Positions 8,739 to 18,146 are shown, numbered from the stretch's first letter. The stretch is DNA of 64,000 nucleotides from Pseudomonas sp. RSB 5.4 (GCF_037126175.1 NZ_CP146986.1:4411001-4475000), one strand, 5' to 3'. Numbers and translations: made by a program. The notes: generated from the sequence alone by a model not told the origin.

Positions 8739-9740
8739 TTACGCCCGAAGTCGCAACCGTTGCAGCCAGGACGAAGTGGCGCCCAAGGCGTCACGCAATT
8801 GTTGGGCAGTGATGGTGCGTTCTGCCGCGTTGAAGCTCAGCGCGGTTCGCAGCGCTGGCCAGCCGTGTTTCGGTAAGTTCGCCGGGGCTTGCAGTTCGCG
8901 CTCCAGGTGCTCGTCGCGGGCCTGGGTCGAGGGCAAGCGGCGGAACGGGTGTTTGCCGCTCGCCAGTTCATAGATCACGCAGGCCACGCCGTACACGTCC
9001 GCGCTGGCCGACAACGGTTGGCCCTGAAGCAGTTCGGGGGCGGCGTAGCCCGGGGTCCAGGCGTTGAAACGCTCGCGGCTCAGGTGCGGCAGGCCGGGCA
9101 ACACGCCCTCGTCTGCCTGGCCGAGACCGAAGTCGAACAGGCGCAGGCCGTCTTCGCTGAGCATGACATTGCTCGGTTTCATGTCACCGTGCAGCACGCC
9201 GCGACGGTGGGCGTAGGCCAGCGTGTCGAGCAGCGGCAGCGCGATGTCGCGCGTTTCTTTCCACGGCAGGCCCAGAGGCCGCTCGCAGAGCAATTTGTCC
9301 AGGGTCAGACCACGCATGTATTCCATGGTGATGAAGGCCCGCTGGCAGTCGGTGTCGACTTCAAAGGTGTGCGCACGCACGACGTTGTCGTGGCGCAGGC
9401 GTCGGGTCAGGGCGAACTCGCTGTAGAGCAAGGCACTGGCGTCCGGCGATTCGGCAAATTCTTCGCTGAGGATTTTCAGCGCAATGTAAGGGTCGGGATC
9501 GCCGAACTGCTCGTGCAGCAGATCTCGCGCCCTGTAAACCGCGCCCATGCCGCCCGCCCCGAGCAGACGCTCGAGGTGGTAGCGGCCGGCGAGTACGTCC
9601 GGCAATGCACCGATGCTGGCCTTGGTCGGCGCCAGCAACGGCTCGGCGTTGTTTGCCTTGGCGAAGGCGAAGTAGGTCAGGTTGCTGGCCTGCTCTTCGC
9701 TCATCAGCAAGTCATCGACTGAGGATTCGATTTCAGTCAT
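8739..9740 (-). CDS. stk1: T6SS-associated serine/threonine protein kinase Stk1
   Basis: This 333-residue Hanks-type kinase is cytoplasmic; I see no transmembrane segment. Visible motifs are the Gly-rich loop GAGGMG (residues 61-66), ATP-anchoring K89, catalytic loop HGDMKPSN (184-191) with D186, and DFG (203-205). The catalytic motif reads HGD instead of HRD, as in other non-RD kinases. In P. aeruginosa HSI-II the last two genes are stp1 and stk1, the same order as here, where the genes overlap by 4 nt. In the related HSI-I system a kinase-phosphatase pair tunes firing through an FHA protein; a similar link to the tagH gene of this cluster is inferred. The gap to vgrG is 28 nt. Confidence 0.93.
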   Translation of the reverse strand: MTEIESSVDDLLMSEEQASNLTYFAFAKANNAEPLLAPTKASIGALPDVLAGRYHLERLLGAGGMGAVYRARDLLHEQFGDPDPYIALKILSEEFAESPDASALLYSEFALTRRLRHDNVVRAHTFEVDTDCQRAFITMEYMRGLTLDKLLCERPLGLPWKETRDIALPLLDTLAYAHRRGVLHGDMKPSNVMLSEDGLRLFDFGLGQADEGVLPGLPHLSRERFNAWTPGYAAPELLQGQPLSASADVYGVACVIYELASGKHPFRRLPSTQARDEHLERELQAPANLPKHGWPALRTALSFNAAERTITAQQLRDALGATSSWLQRLRLRA

Positions 9741-10465
9741 TGGCGGATCACCACGGCAGTCAGGTTGTCCCGGGCGGCGCCCCGCAGGGCGCCGTCGAAC
9801 AGACGTTCCAGCGCCACATGTGGCGCGCTGAGGCTAAGGGCGTTGCCGAGGGCATCGCTGCTCAGGCCCTGATACAAACCATCGCTGCACAGCAAAAACG
9901 CATCGCCCGGATAGACCTCGAGTTCGAGGACATCCAGGGTCAGCTGTTCGGCGGCGCCGACGGCTCGGGTCAAGGCCTGAGCTGCCGGGTGCGCCGCCGC
10001 CTGTTCGACGCTCATCTGTTGCTCGTCGATCAGTTGCTGTTGCAGCGAATGGTCCTTGGACAGCTGATACAGCCGCTGCCCGCGCCACATGTAGCAGCGG
10101 CTGTCGCCGGCCCAGATGCAGGCCGCGCGATTGCCTTCCACCAGCAGCGCCACGACGGTGCTGCCCATGATGCTGTCGTGGCGTCCGGCGGTGACCGTCA
10201 ACTCCTGCCCCAAACGCCGGTTCAGCCAGTGCAGGCACTGGCGGATGGCCTTGAGGCGTTCGTCGAAGTCCTCGTGCTGCGGCAATTCAGCCAGGCTGGC
10301 GACGATCAACTGGCTGGCGATGTCGCCACCCTGATGACCGCCCATGCCGTCCGCGACCACCCACAGCCCCTGCTGTGGATTATCGAGGAAGGCATCTTCG
10401 TTGCGCGCCCGCACCTTGCCCGGGTCGGTACGCGCCGCGCTGCGCCAGGGACTGGCCACCAGCAT
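9737..10465 (-). CDS. stp1: T6SS-associated PP2C-type protein phosphatase Stp1
   Basis: The 242-residue protein is a PPM/PP2C phosphatase. Metal-binding signatures are present: RNEDAF (21-26), DGMGGHQGGD (39-48), GDSRCY and the C-terminal ARDNLTAVVI. It should remove phosphate from Stk1 substrates. The ATG at 10465 overlaps the tssM stop (TGATG), which decides the start; the longer upstream open frame lies inside tssM. The stop overlaps stk1 by 4 nt, so the kinase and phosphatase are translationally coupled. Confidence 0.93.
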   Translation of the reverse strand: MLVASPWRSAARTDPGKVRARNEDAFLDNPQQGLWVVADGMGGHQGGDIASQLIVASLAELPQHEDFDERLKAIRQCLHWLNRRLGQELTVTAGRHDSIMGSTVVALLVEGNRAACIWAGDSRCYMWRGQRLYQLSKDHSLQQQLIDEQQMSVEQAAAHPAAQALTRAVGAAEQLTLDVLELEVYPGDAFLLCSDGLYQGLSSDALGNALSLSAPHVALERLFDGALRGAARDNLTAVVIRQ

Positions 10466-13400
10466 CAGAGCTGCACCGGCATACGGAAGGTGCGCAGCAC
10501 GCCCATGTCGAACGGGTTCGGCGTGCGCTGGCTGGTCAGCAGGTAGTTGGCGCGCAGGCCACCCACGTCGGCTTTCAGTACCAGCACGTCGCGACCGGTC
10601 AGGTACTCGGTCTGCATCAGGTCGAACAGACGGAACAGCGACCATGGGCCGGAGTTCTTCTCGATACCGATCGGACGCCCCGCCATCTTGTCCATCACCA
10701 GACTGGTGCGACCGTCTTCAGCATCGGTCGGCCACTTGAACGACACCGGCACAATCGGACCGTGACGGTATTCGATGGTCTTGTCGCCGAACTTGAACTC
10801 GGAACGGCTCACCGCCGGATCGAGGGTGTACGGTTCCAGTTTGAACTGCACGGTCGGCTCGGCCGGGTTGATCGAGAAGAAGCTCTGGCGAATCGTCAGC
10901 GCCGCCGCCATCTGGTCGAGGTACATCTTCGATACCGGCAGGCTGTGACCGTCGACGCTGCGCATCCGGTAGTTGCCCGGATCTCCGCTGACGAACGGAC
11001 GCATGTAGCTGTCGAAGAAGCGGTCGACGGTGCCTTGAGCCCGGAAGAACTCGCGGAAGTCGCTGATCGCCACGTCGCTGGTGCTGCTGGCGCTGAACGG
11101 ATAACGCTTGCTGATGGTTTTGCCATACACGCTGTACAGCTCGTTCTGATAACGGCCGTTCAGGTATTGATAAGCGTCGTTGAGCACGAGGCGCCACGAG
11201 TCCTCGGCCAGCACGTTGAACCACACGCTCAGCGGACGCGGCAGGCGACCCGAGGCCGCACGCAGGTTGGTCAGCGCATCACGCTGGCCGCTCATGCGGG
11301 TTTTCGCCATTTCGAACGCGGCTTGTTCCGGCGTACTGGAACGGGCCAGGCCGGACAGTTGCAGTTGCAGGTCGTTGAGCGCGCTGATGGCCGGGGTCAG
11401 GTCAGCGGCCGGGCCGTTGTTGTCATCGAGCAAACGATGCAGCGGCTCGAAGCGACGTTGCAGGGATTTCTTCGCGGTGTCCGGCAGGCTCTTCGCCACG
11501 TTCAGCGCCGAAGCCTTGTCGGCGACAGCCGAGGCCAGTTTGCCGACCTTGCCCAGTTTTCCCTTCTGCCCAGCCAGTGCATCGGCGGCATCACCGGCTT
11601 CATCCACCGGATCGGCAGCAGCCGGGAAGCGCGTGTTCTCGCGCACTTCAGTGAGCAATGCCAGCACCGGCGAGTTGGCCGACGTCAGGCCCGCCAGTTG
11701 CTCGGCGCCTTCACCGGCGTCGCTGATCGGCGGCAAGGCCACCTGGCCAACGGCTTCGCTCCAGTAGTTGGCGTAGTCGCGGAAATACAGTTGCTCCAGC
11801 TCGACCATCAGGCGACGCAAGTCCATGTCGCTGATGCCCGCGCCTTCGCCCAGCACCCAGTTGTCACGCAGGATGTCGGTGACCAGCGCCGAGCCCTGCA
11901 CCGAGAAGTACTGCTGATAACCCTGCTGGGTGTAGAACCCCGGGATCACGTATTCGGTGCCGATGAACAGCGAGCCCTGCGGGCCAAGGTGTTGGCTGAA
12001 ACGGTATTCCGGCAGGTTGCGCGCCTGCTCGCGGAGCATGCGGTAGACCACGGTGGCCAGCGATTCGGCGCGCAGCACCTGACGTGCCTGAGTCACCAGT
12101 TGATCGTTCAGCGGGTAGATGAACGGCTGCTTCAGCAAACGCTCGAGGTGGGTGTTCAAGCCGTTCTGCACCGCGGTGTTGCCGGTGTAGCGCTGCGACC
12201 AGTCAGTGGCGACCCAGTCCTTGAGCCATGCGGCGTCACGACGGTCTTTCATGTTCAGCATCAGGTACGCACGCAGGCTGTTGAGCAGCTTGTCGCGGTC
12301 CTTCATGTTGGCGCGGATCTGCCCTTCAAGCAGGGTCGCGACCCGTGGCAGCAATTGCGCTTCGAGCTCATGCTCGTAGGCTTGCCTGACCACCGGATTG
12401 ACGTCTTCGCCCTGATACAGACCGCCACGCTCGTGGTACGAGACGTCGCCTTTCTTCGGGAACACCTGAGTCGCGGCGTAGCTGGTGTCGAGGGTTTTCA
12501 GCACGCCCATCGCATCATCACGCGGGGTCAGCGCTGAACGCTGCTGAGTCCAGTTCTGCGCCAGGGTGCGCAGGTTTTCCAGACGCTCATAGTTGGCCGA
12601 GAAACCACCGGCCCAGAGCATGCCGAACAGCGCCAGTGCCGCCAGTGCACCGACGTACAACGCACGCTGGCCCCAATGAATGCGGCTGCGCTCGCGCTTG
12701 TCCAGACCGGCCAGATCCGATTCCGGGAAGATCACCCGGCTGAGCAGATGATGGATGAAGCGCGAACGGCCGCTACGCAGGGTCGGCAGCACACCGGCAT
12801 TCATGCCCAGGTTGGCGCCGATGCCGGCGGTGGTCGCGTCCATTTCCTGCGTCAGATGCGGAGCGCTGGTCAGGTAGAAACCACGCAACAGCGTCGCGCG
12901 CTGGTAACGGTTGCCGGTGAACGCCATATCCACGAACAGGCACAGGCGCTCGCCGATCTGCCCCAGTTGATGCGGGAAGTCGAGGATGCGGCCACGGCGC
13001 TGGGTATCGCGCTCGGAGTGCATGCGCATGATCACCTGATTGTTCAGGCGACGCAGCAGCTCTTCGAACTCGCTGCGCAGTACCGCGACGTCGGTGCCGA
13101 CCTGATCCTTGCGGAAACTGGTCCCCAGCACCTGATCGCTTTCTTCGCGGGTCAGTTGATCGAAGAACTCGTCGAAACCGAGCAGCTTGTCCGCCTTGCT
13201 CAGCACCAGATACACCGGCACGTCGACGTGCAGTTTCTGATAGACGTCTTGCAGACGACCGCGCACCTGGCGCGCCAGGGTGTCGATGTCCTGCTCGCTG
13301 CCACCGATCAGGGATTCCACCGGAATGGTCACCAGCACACCGTTCAACGGACGCCCGCGACGACGCTTGCGCAACAGTTCGAGCAAGGTGGTCCAGGCAC

Positions 13401-14004
13401 TGCCGTCGACTTCCGCGTCTGGCTGCGTGGTATAGCGCCCGGCGGTGTCGATCAGCACACCGTGATCGGCGAAGTACCAGTCGCAATGACGGGTGCCGAG
13501 GGTGTCGCGGGTCAGCTTGCGGTCGATCTTGTTGATCGGGAATTCCAGCCCGGAGAAGTCCAGCAGGCTGGTCTTGCCGGAGGCCTGCGGACCGATCAGC
13601 AGGTACCACGGCAAGTCGTTGCGCCAGCGTTCGCTGCGGCCACGATACAGGCTCGAGGTCTTCAGGGTTTTCAGCGCGTCCTTGAAGCGCGCCTTCAACT
13701 CTTTCTGCTCTTCTTCGATCAGCTCGTCACGACGAATGCGATCCTGACCGTCTTCGGTTTCTTCGACGGCTTTCTTGCGGATGCCCGCGCGCCAGCTGAC
13801 GAAGACCATGGTCAGGCCCCAGATCAGGAACAGCACGCTGATGGTCAGCAGGCGCGAGGTCGCGCTCTCCCAGAACTTGTAGTCATCCACCGCCAACAAC
13901 GGGCCGACGAACCACACCAGCAATGCCACGAACAGCACCAGCAGCAAGGTCCAGACCCAGGTCTTGCGCAGGAAGGCGCCGACTTTCTTGAAAAACTTTT
14001 TCAT
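10465..14004 (-). CDS. tssM: T6SS membrane complex protein TssM (IcmF)
   Basis: This 1179-residue inner-membrane protein forms the T6SS membrane complex with TssJ and TssL. Two transmembrane segments lie at about residues 15-37 and 51-70, and a third near 450 separates the cytoplasmic part from the large periplasmic part. The cytoplasmic domain has an intact Walker A motif (GPQASGKT, 138-145). Length is usual for the family. I start at ATG 14004, which has AGGGA 7 nt upstream; the GTG immediately before is less likely. It lies 12 nt after tssL and overlaps stp1 by 1 nt. Confidence 0.97.
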   Translation of the reverse strand: MKKFFKKVGAFLRKTWVWTLLLVLFVALLVWFVGPLLAVDDYKFWESATSRLLTISVLFLIWGLTMVFVSWRAGIRKKAVEETEDGQDRIRRDELIEEEQKELKARFKDALKTLKTSSLYRGRSERWRNDLPWYLLIGPQASGKTSLLDFSGLEFPINKIDRKLTRDTLGTRHCDWYFADHGVLIDTAGRYTTQPDAEVDGSAWTTLLELLRKRRRGRPLNGVLVTIPVESLIGGSEQDIDTLARQVRGRLQDVYQKLHVDVPVYLVLSKADKLLGFDEFFDQLTREESDQVLGTSFRKDQVGTDVAVLRSEFEELLRRLNNQVIMRMHSERDTQRRGRILDFPHQLGQIGERLCLFVDMAFTGNRYQRATLLRGFYLTSAPHLTQEMDATTAGIGANLGMNAGVLPTLRSGRSRFIHHLLSRVIFPESDLAGLDKRERSRIHWGQRALYVGALAALALFGMLWAGGFSANYERLENLRTLAQNWTQQRSALTPRDDAMGVLKTLDTSYAATQVFPKKGDVSYHERGGLYQGEDVNPVVRQAYEHELEAQLLPRVATLLEGQIRANMKDRDKLLNSLRAYLMLNMKDRRDAAWLKDWVATDWSQRYTGNTAVQNGLNTHLERLLKQPFIYPLNDQLVTQARQVLRAESLATVVYRMLREQARNLPEYRFSQHLGPQGSLFIGTEYVIPGFYTQQGYQQYFSVQGSALVTDILRDNWVLGEGAGISDMDLRRLMVELEQLYFRDYANYWSEAVGQVALPPISDAGEGAEQLAGLTSANSPVLALLTEVRENTRFPAAADPVDEAGDAADALAGQKGKLGKVGKLASAVADKASALNVAKSLPDTAKKSLQRRFEPLHRLLDDNNGPAADLTPAISALNDLQLQLSGLARSSTPEQAAFEMAKTRMSGQRDALTNLRAASGRLPRPLSVWFNVLAEDSWRLVLNDAYQYLNGRYQNELYSVYGKTISKRYPFSASSTSDVAISDFREFFRAQGTVDRFFDSYMRPFVSGDPGNYRMRSVDGHSLPVSKMYLDQMAAALTIRQSFFSINPAEPTVQFKLEPYTLDPAVSRSEFKFGDKTIEYRHGPIVPVSFKWPTDAEDGRTSLVMDKMAGRPIGIEKNSGPWSLFRLFDLMQTEYLTGRDVLVLKADVGGLRANYLLTSQRTPNPFDMGVLRTFRMPVQL

Positions 14005-14016
14005 CACACGTCCCTG

Positions 14017-14892
14017 TTACGGCTGCGACTGCGGTTGAACCGCGGCCGGATCGATCGGCTGATAGGGTTGCAGAACGGTGTCGCGCTGCTCGCCCAGAAC
14101 CCAGGCGAAGCCCGAATACATCACCACCAGGCAGACGACAGTGAACAGCACCACCATCCACGCCGGCACGATGCGCACCAGGTTGCGGCGCTGATCGTTG
14201 AGGCCTTCCCAGTGCGGCGACAACTCGCGCGGCACGTCGCCACGCAACTGACGGATCTGCCGGTACAGGGCGTCGCGGATGCCTTCGAGTTCGAGCATGC
14301 CACGCGCCTGCACGCGGTACTTGCCCTCGAAACCGAGGGACAGGCACAGGTACATCAGCTCAAGCATCGGCAGGTGTTTGACCGGGTTCTTCGACAGCCG
14401 ATCAAGCAGCTGAAAGAACTTCTCGCCACCGAACGTCTCGTTGTGGAAGCTGCTGAGCAGGCTCATCTGCGACCACTCGCTTTCGTTGCCCCACGGTGTG
14501 GTCACGACAGCTTCGTCGACCACGGTGCAGAGCACGTAACGCGCGGCCATCACCTGGCTGCTTTCAGCGCCGTTGTGCAACGCGCGCACTTCAAACAGCT
14601 TGAGCCCGGCGGTCAGGCGCTCGTTGAGCGCGTAGAGGTCTTCGCGGGTTTCGCTGTGCTTGAGGCGCACCACTTCCGAGAGCAGTTCGGACGACGCCGC
14701 CACCAGCGAATTGAGGCTGATGTTGAAGGCCTCAGCCGGGCGCAGGCGCGCGGCGTAGATCATGCGTTCTTCCAGTTGCTCGAAGCGCGGCGGCGCGGCG
14801 AAGTCGGTCAGCGGACTGGCTGCCGGTCCGTGGCCCTGACGATCGAGCAGGACGGTTTTGTCGTCCTGGTTGTAATCCGTTTCCTTGATCAT
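14017..14892 (-). CDS. tssL: T6SS membrane complex protein TssL (DotU)
   Basis: The 291-residue protein has the DotU cytoplasmic helical domain and one C-terminal transmembrane segment (WMVVLFTVVCLVVMYSGFAW). Only about 25 residues follow the membrane segment, so this TssL lacks the OmpA-like peptidoglycan-binding domain found in extended TssL proteins. Cell-wall anchoring would then need another partner; none is obvious in the cluster. It starts 5 nt after tssK and ends 12 nt before tssM. Confidence 0.96.
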   Translation of the reverse strand: MIKETDYNQDDKTVLLDRQGHGPAASPLTDFAAPPRFEQLEERMIYAARLRPAEAFNISLNSLVAASSELLSEVVRLKHSETREDLYALNERLTAGLKLFEVRALHNGAESSQVMAARYVLCTVVDEAVVTTPWGNESEWSQMSLLSSFHNETFGGEKFFQLLDRLSKNPVKHLPMLELMYLCLSLGFEGKYRVQARGMLELEGIRDALYRQIRQLRGDVPRELSPHWEGLNDQRRNLVRIVPAWMVVLFTVVCLVVMYSGFAWVLGEQRDTVLQPYQPIDPAAVQPQSQP

Positions 14893-14897
14893 GTCGG

Positions 14898-16229
14898 TCA
14901 GTTCCTGATGGCCCAGAATTTCAGTTCAAGCTCGGCGAATTCGCCGGACACGTGGAACGCGAAGCCGCCGGAGCGCTCGAGTTGCGCCAGGTCTTCGGAA
15001 CTGAGTTCGAGGATGAAGTAGGTTTTGTTCGAGTGGAACGCGATCTGCCGCGGGGCCACCGGCAACGGTTTGACCTTGATCCCCGGCAGGTGCAGGTTGA
15101 CCAGTTGGCGGATACGCTCCACCGGGCCGACCTTGAGGTGCGCCGGCAAGCGGTGGCGCAGTTCTTCGGAGTCGCAGTTGGCACTTGCCGCCAGCACGAA
15201 CGACGCCGAGCCGAGCAGTTTGTGGTCGTGCAACGGCGATACGATGATCCCGTACTGACGCGCCTGCAGGATCAGTTCGATAGCGTGCTGTTCCAGCACC
15301 ATCGACAGCACCTGACGAATCGCTTCCATCAGTTTGCGGAAGCTCGCGCCCTGATCGGCGTGGGAATAACGGCTGTCCAGACGCGGGCGCTTGCTGTCGC
15401 TGGAGAAGGTCGCCAGATCACCGAGCATGGTCAGCAGCGTGCGGTACAACTCTTCCGGGTGCACCTGCTCCAGACCGAGGTAGTGGCGCAGCAGCAGTTC
15501 GGTGCGGTTGATCAGTTGCAGCATCATGAAGTCGCCGACTTCCGCGCCGCCGACCTTGCCGTTGGAGCGAATCCGTTCGGCAATCGTGTCGCCCCGGTGG
15601 TTGAGCATGCTGATGACTTCTTTGAGGCACGACAGCAGATAACTGGAAGCGTGGGCCTGGATGTAAGTCGGTACGAAATCCGGGTCGAGGCTGATCACGC
15701 CGTCCGGCGTGGTGTCGAGCACGTCGCAGATCTTCAGCTTCACGTAGGCCTGATCGCTCTGCTGCTCGCCGAGCAACAGTTTGAAGTCCGGGCGGCCACA
15801 GCTGACCTGGCTCGCGGAATCGTCACCGGCGTTGGAGTCAGCCACTTCGGCGTCATACGCGGTGTACCGCGCGAGCACATCGGACTGCTCCGGACGGCGC
15901 GCCTCGATGTGGTTACCGGTGACCAACGGCAGCGCCAGGTAAATCGGCGTGTTGCCGGTGTTCGGCGGTACGTCCAGCGCCAGCGGCTCGGTGTTGCCGC
16001 CGAGTTCGAACAGGCTGCCGTCCGGCAGGATCCCCGACGCGGCACTGATCACCAGTTTGCCCATGTTGAGGAACTGCAGGTCGATCTCCAGATTGAGAAA
16101 GCCCCAGGTGTAGCCACCCAGCAACTGGGTGCGGGTTTTCATCTGGTGATCGTAGTAGCGATCGTTGTGCTGGAAGTGCTGCGGCCGCAGCAACATGCCT
16201 TCCTGCCAAATGACTTTATGGGTATTCAT
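14898..16229 (-). CDS. tssK: T6SS baseplate protein TssK
   Basis: This 443-residue cytoplasmic protein links the baseplate wedge to the TssL/TssM membrane complex. It begins MNTHKVIWQEGMLLRPQHFQ, the conserved N-terminal signature of the family (W-x-E-G-M-x-L-x-P-Q-H-F). Length is typical. It starts 2 nt after the tssJ stop and ends 5 nt before tssL, inside the tagH-tssJKLM transcription unit. Confidence 0.97.
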   Translation of the reverse strand: MNTHKVIWQEGMLLRPQHFQHNDRYYDHQMKTRTQLLGGYTWGFLNLEIDLQFLNMGKLVISAASGILPDGSLFELGGNTEPLALDVPPNTGNTPIYLALPLVTGNHIEARRPEQSDVLARYTAYDAEVADSNAGDDSASQVSCGRPDFKLLLGEQQSDQAYVKLKICDVLDTTPDGVISLDPDFVPTYIQAHASSYLLSCLKEVISMLNHRGDTIAERIRSNGKVGGAEVGDFMMLQLINRTELLLRHYLGLEQVHPEELYRTLLTMLGDLATFSSDSKRPRLDSRYSHADQGASFRKLMEAIRQVLSMVLEQHAIELILQARQYGIIVSPLHDHKLLGSASFVLAASANCDSEELRHRLPAHLKVGPVERIRQLVNLHLPGIKVKPLPVAPRQIAFHSNKTYFILELSSEDLAQLERSGGFAFHVSGEFAELELKFWAIRN

Positions 16230-16231
16230 GT

Positions 16232-16741
16232 TCAGTCATCCGCCTTGGCGAGCGCTTCATGGGTATTGCGGATACCGGCCTGATCGAGGGTCAGATCAGC
16301 TTCGGTCAGCTCCAGCGGCGTGACCTGAACGGTGTAGCGCCACTTGGTTTCCGGCAGATCGCGGTACGCAGCGAGGACGCCAACGTAGCGGCTGCCCTCC
16401 TCCACGCTGAGCTTCATTTCCACGGTTTCACCCGGGCGCAGTTCGAGTTCTTCGCTGGCCACCAGATCCGGGTTGAGGGACTCCTTGGCGCGCTCGTAGA
16501 GGCTGAAGAAATCAGCGTTCTCGAAGGTCACCGGGTGCTTGAGTTCGAACAGGCGCACAACGATCGGCGACGGACGACCGTTGAGGTCCGGGTTGAGCTG
16601 ATCGCTGCCGGTCAGCTTCAGATTGACTTTGGTCACTTTCGAGTACGGCGACAGCGACGAGCAACCGGCGAGCAGCACCAGTACGGTGAGCGCAGTCAGC
16701 GTCTTGAAAAAAGCGGTCGAGCGGCGAGACATGCGCATCAT
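16232..16741 (-). CDS. tssJ: T6SS outer-membrane lipoprotein TssJ
   Basis: The 169-residue precursor has a lipoprotein signal with lipobox LLAGC after a basic N-terminus (RMSRRS). The mature part is a beta-sandwich with the family hallmarks, including KVNLKLTGSDQLNPD at the first strands. TssJ is anchored in the outer membrane and binds the TssM periplasmic domain. The ATG at 16741 overlaps the tagH stop by 4 nt, which fixes the start. Confidence 0.95.
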   Translation of the reverse strand: MMRMSRRSTAFFKTLTALTVLVLLAGCSSLSPYSKVTKVNLKLTGSDQLNPDLNGRPSPIVVRLFELKHPVTFENADFFSLYERAKESLNPDLVASEELELRPGETVEMKLSVEEGSRYVGVLAAYRDLPETKWRYTVQVTPLELTEADLTLDQAGIRNTHEALAKADD

Positions 16742-17931
16742 CCTTGGTGGTCGGTGTGGAGGGTGGAGATCAGGCGGATCTGTTCTTCGTAGGCCTGGGC
16801 GAAATCGCGGGCCAGCAGGCGCTCGCTCCAGTCATCGTCCTGACGCAGTGCCTGGTGGTAACGGCCGAACGCTCTCCAGCGCCCGCCCGACGTGGCGATC
16901 AACGGCTTGTTGTCGCGCTCGAAACGCAGGGTCAGTTGCTCCGGCGAGAAGTGCTCCAGGGTGCCGCGCACGGCGGCGCGGCTGGCGGTAAGCAGCGCGA
17001 CCTGATGCGCTTGCAGATCGCGGAACGCACGGGAAATCGCCTGCTCGGCAGGGAGATGACCAGGCTTGTGCGGCTGCAACAGAATCTCCAGCGCTTCGCT
17101 CGGATCGACGGCGAATTTCAGCGGGTTCTTGTTGGTGCCTTGCACGGTGGTCTGGGCCAGACGCAGTTCGTTTTTCAGCTCCGAACGGGTGCGCAGGCTC
17201 TGCTGCAAACCGCCGATGCTCTGCCGCAGCAGGCGTGCGGCGTTGAGTGCCAGCGCTTCGCGGGCGTCGTGATCCAGGCCTTTGACGTCAACGCCCAGCG
17301 CTGCACCGAAATGCTCCCAGAAACCCTCGCTCTGCCGCTCGACGACCTTCGGGGCCGGAGCTGGCTCGGGCTCAACCGGGGCGATCAGCTCCGGCACCAT
17401 CAGGCTTTCCATGTCGATGCGTGCATAGTCGGCACGCTGACGGGAGTCCTCGGGCTTGGCGGTCGGGGCCAACAGTTCGTCGATTTCCGAATAGACGCGC
17501 TCTTGCTGTTCAATCGCGTTCAGCGGATCAAGATCGAGGAAGGCGTCGTCCGGAATGATGCTGCCAGCGGCACGCGGACGGCCGACTTCACCATCGAACG
17601 TCGCCGGGTCACGCACCAGCCGCGCACGAATCTCGAAGTCGCCCAGCACGTAGGTGCTGCCGTGCTCGATGCGCACCGGTTCGCCCTTGTGCAGGCGTGC
17701 GCCGCTGTCGCCGTCCTGGACACCGTTGCTGCTGGTGTCGGTCAGGAAAAACGTGCCCTCGCGGTAGCTGACAATCGCGTGGTGATTGGACAGATGACGC
17801 TTGCGGTCAGGAATGATCCAGTCGCAGTCCTCGCCCCGCCCGATCACGCCGCCGGCCTGTTTGAAGGTCTTCTGGCACAACTCGGTGGGCACGAACTGCT
17901 TGGTGTTCAGCATTTCGAAAACCAATTCCAT
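16738..17931 (-). CDS. tagH: T6SS FHA-domain protein TagH (Fha)
   Basis: The 397-residue protein has an N-terminal forkhead-associated domain at about residues 25-100, with the conserved GRGEDCDWIIPD, SNHHAIV and TDTSSNG motifs that bind phosphothreonine. The C-terminal third matches TagH-type proteins (EQAISRAFRDLQAHQ). In threonine-phosphorylation-controlled T6SSs the FHA protein is the switch acted on by the kinase and phosphatase; stk1 and stp1 are in this same operon. The gene begins 18 nt after the small lipoprotein and overlaps tssJ by 4 nt. PAO1 fha2 occupies the same place. Confidence 0.93.
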   Translation of the reverse strand: MELVFEMLNTKQFVPTELCQKTFKQAGGVIGRGEDCDWIIPDRKRHLSNHHAIVSYREGTFFLTDTSSNGVQDGDSGARLHKGEPVRIEHGSTYVLGDFEIRARLVRDPATFDGEVGRPRAAGSIIPDDAFLDLDPLNAIEQQERVYSEIDELLAPTAKPEDSRQRADYARIDMESLMVPELIAPVEPEPAPAPKVVERQSEGFWEHFGAALGVDVKGLDHDAREALALNAARLLRQSIGGLQQSLRTRSELKNELRLAQTTVQGTNKNPLKFAVDPSEALEILLQPHKPGHLPAEQAISRAFRDLQAHQVALLTASRAAVRGTLEHFSPEQLTLRFERDNKPLIATSGGRWRAFGRYHQALRQDDDWSERLLARDFAQAYEEQIRLISTLHTDHQG

Positions 17932-17949
17932 GTTTGATGCTCCTTGCGG

Positions 17950-18090
17950 TCACTTGCCGCGATTGACCGCTTGCGGATCACCCAACGGGCGATAGTCGTT
18001 GTCGTTGAATTTGTAATTGCCGCTACAGCCGCCAAGGCCGCATAGAACGACGAGGGTCAGCAGGACAGCGTGCCAGTGACGAACAGACAT
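17950..18090 (-). CDS. 46-residue lipoprotein between sfa2 and tagH (HSI-II orfX position)
   Basis: This short gene has a good ribosome site: GGAG lies 8 nt before the ATG at 18088-18090. The product starts MSVRHWHAVLLTLVVLCGLG and has a lipobox LGGC with Cys22, leaving a mature lipopeptide of only about 25 residues (SGNYKFNDNDYRPLGDPQ). In P. aeruginosa HSI-II a small open reading frame (orfX) lies at the same place before fha2. The function is not known to me. It may be a type VI-associated outer-membrane lipopeptide. It is the first gene of the second T6SS transcription block. Confidence 0.8.
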   Translation of the reverse strand: MSVRHWHAVLLTLVVLCGLGGCSGNYKFNDNDYRPLGDPQAVNRGK

Positions 18091-18104
18091 CAGAGGGTCT
18101 CCAG

Positions 18105-18146
18105 GGGTAGACAAAGCACAAAGCGCCGACCCTTGCGGGCGGCGCT
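18105..18146 (-). terminator. terminator-like hairpin between sfa2 and the tagH block
   Basis: A stem of AGCGCCG with CGGCGCT (18122-18128 with 18140-18146) is followed, on the minus strand, by the T-rich tail TTTGTGCTTTG. It would end transcripts leaving sfa2 or attenuate those entering the lipoprotein-tagH block, whose ribosome site starts only a few nucleotides downstream. Confidence 0.5.

Noticed and set aside
6470..8812. A 780-codon plus-strand open frame opposite vgrG
   Set aside because: Antisense shadow of vgrG; composition dominated by Val, Ala, Phe and Arg with no domain, no ribosome site and no neighbours on that strand.
10375..15021. Long plus-strand frames opposite tssM, tssL and tssK (720 and 781 codons)
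   Set aside because: Antisense shadows of core T6SS genes with His/Arg/Gln-rich, low-complexity translations.
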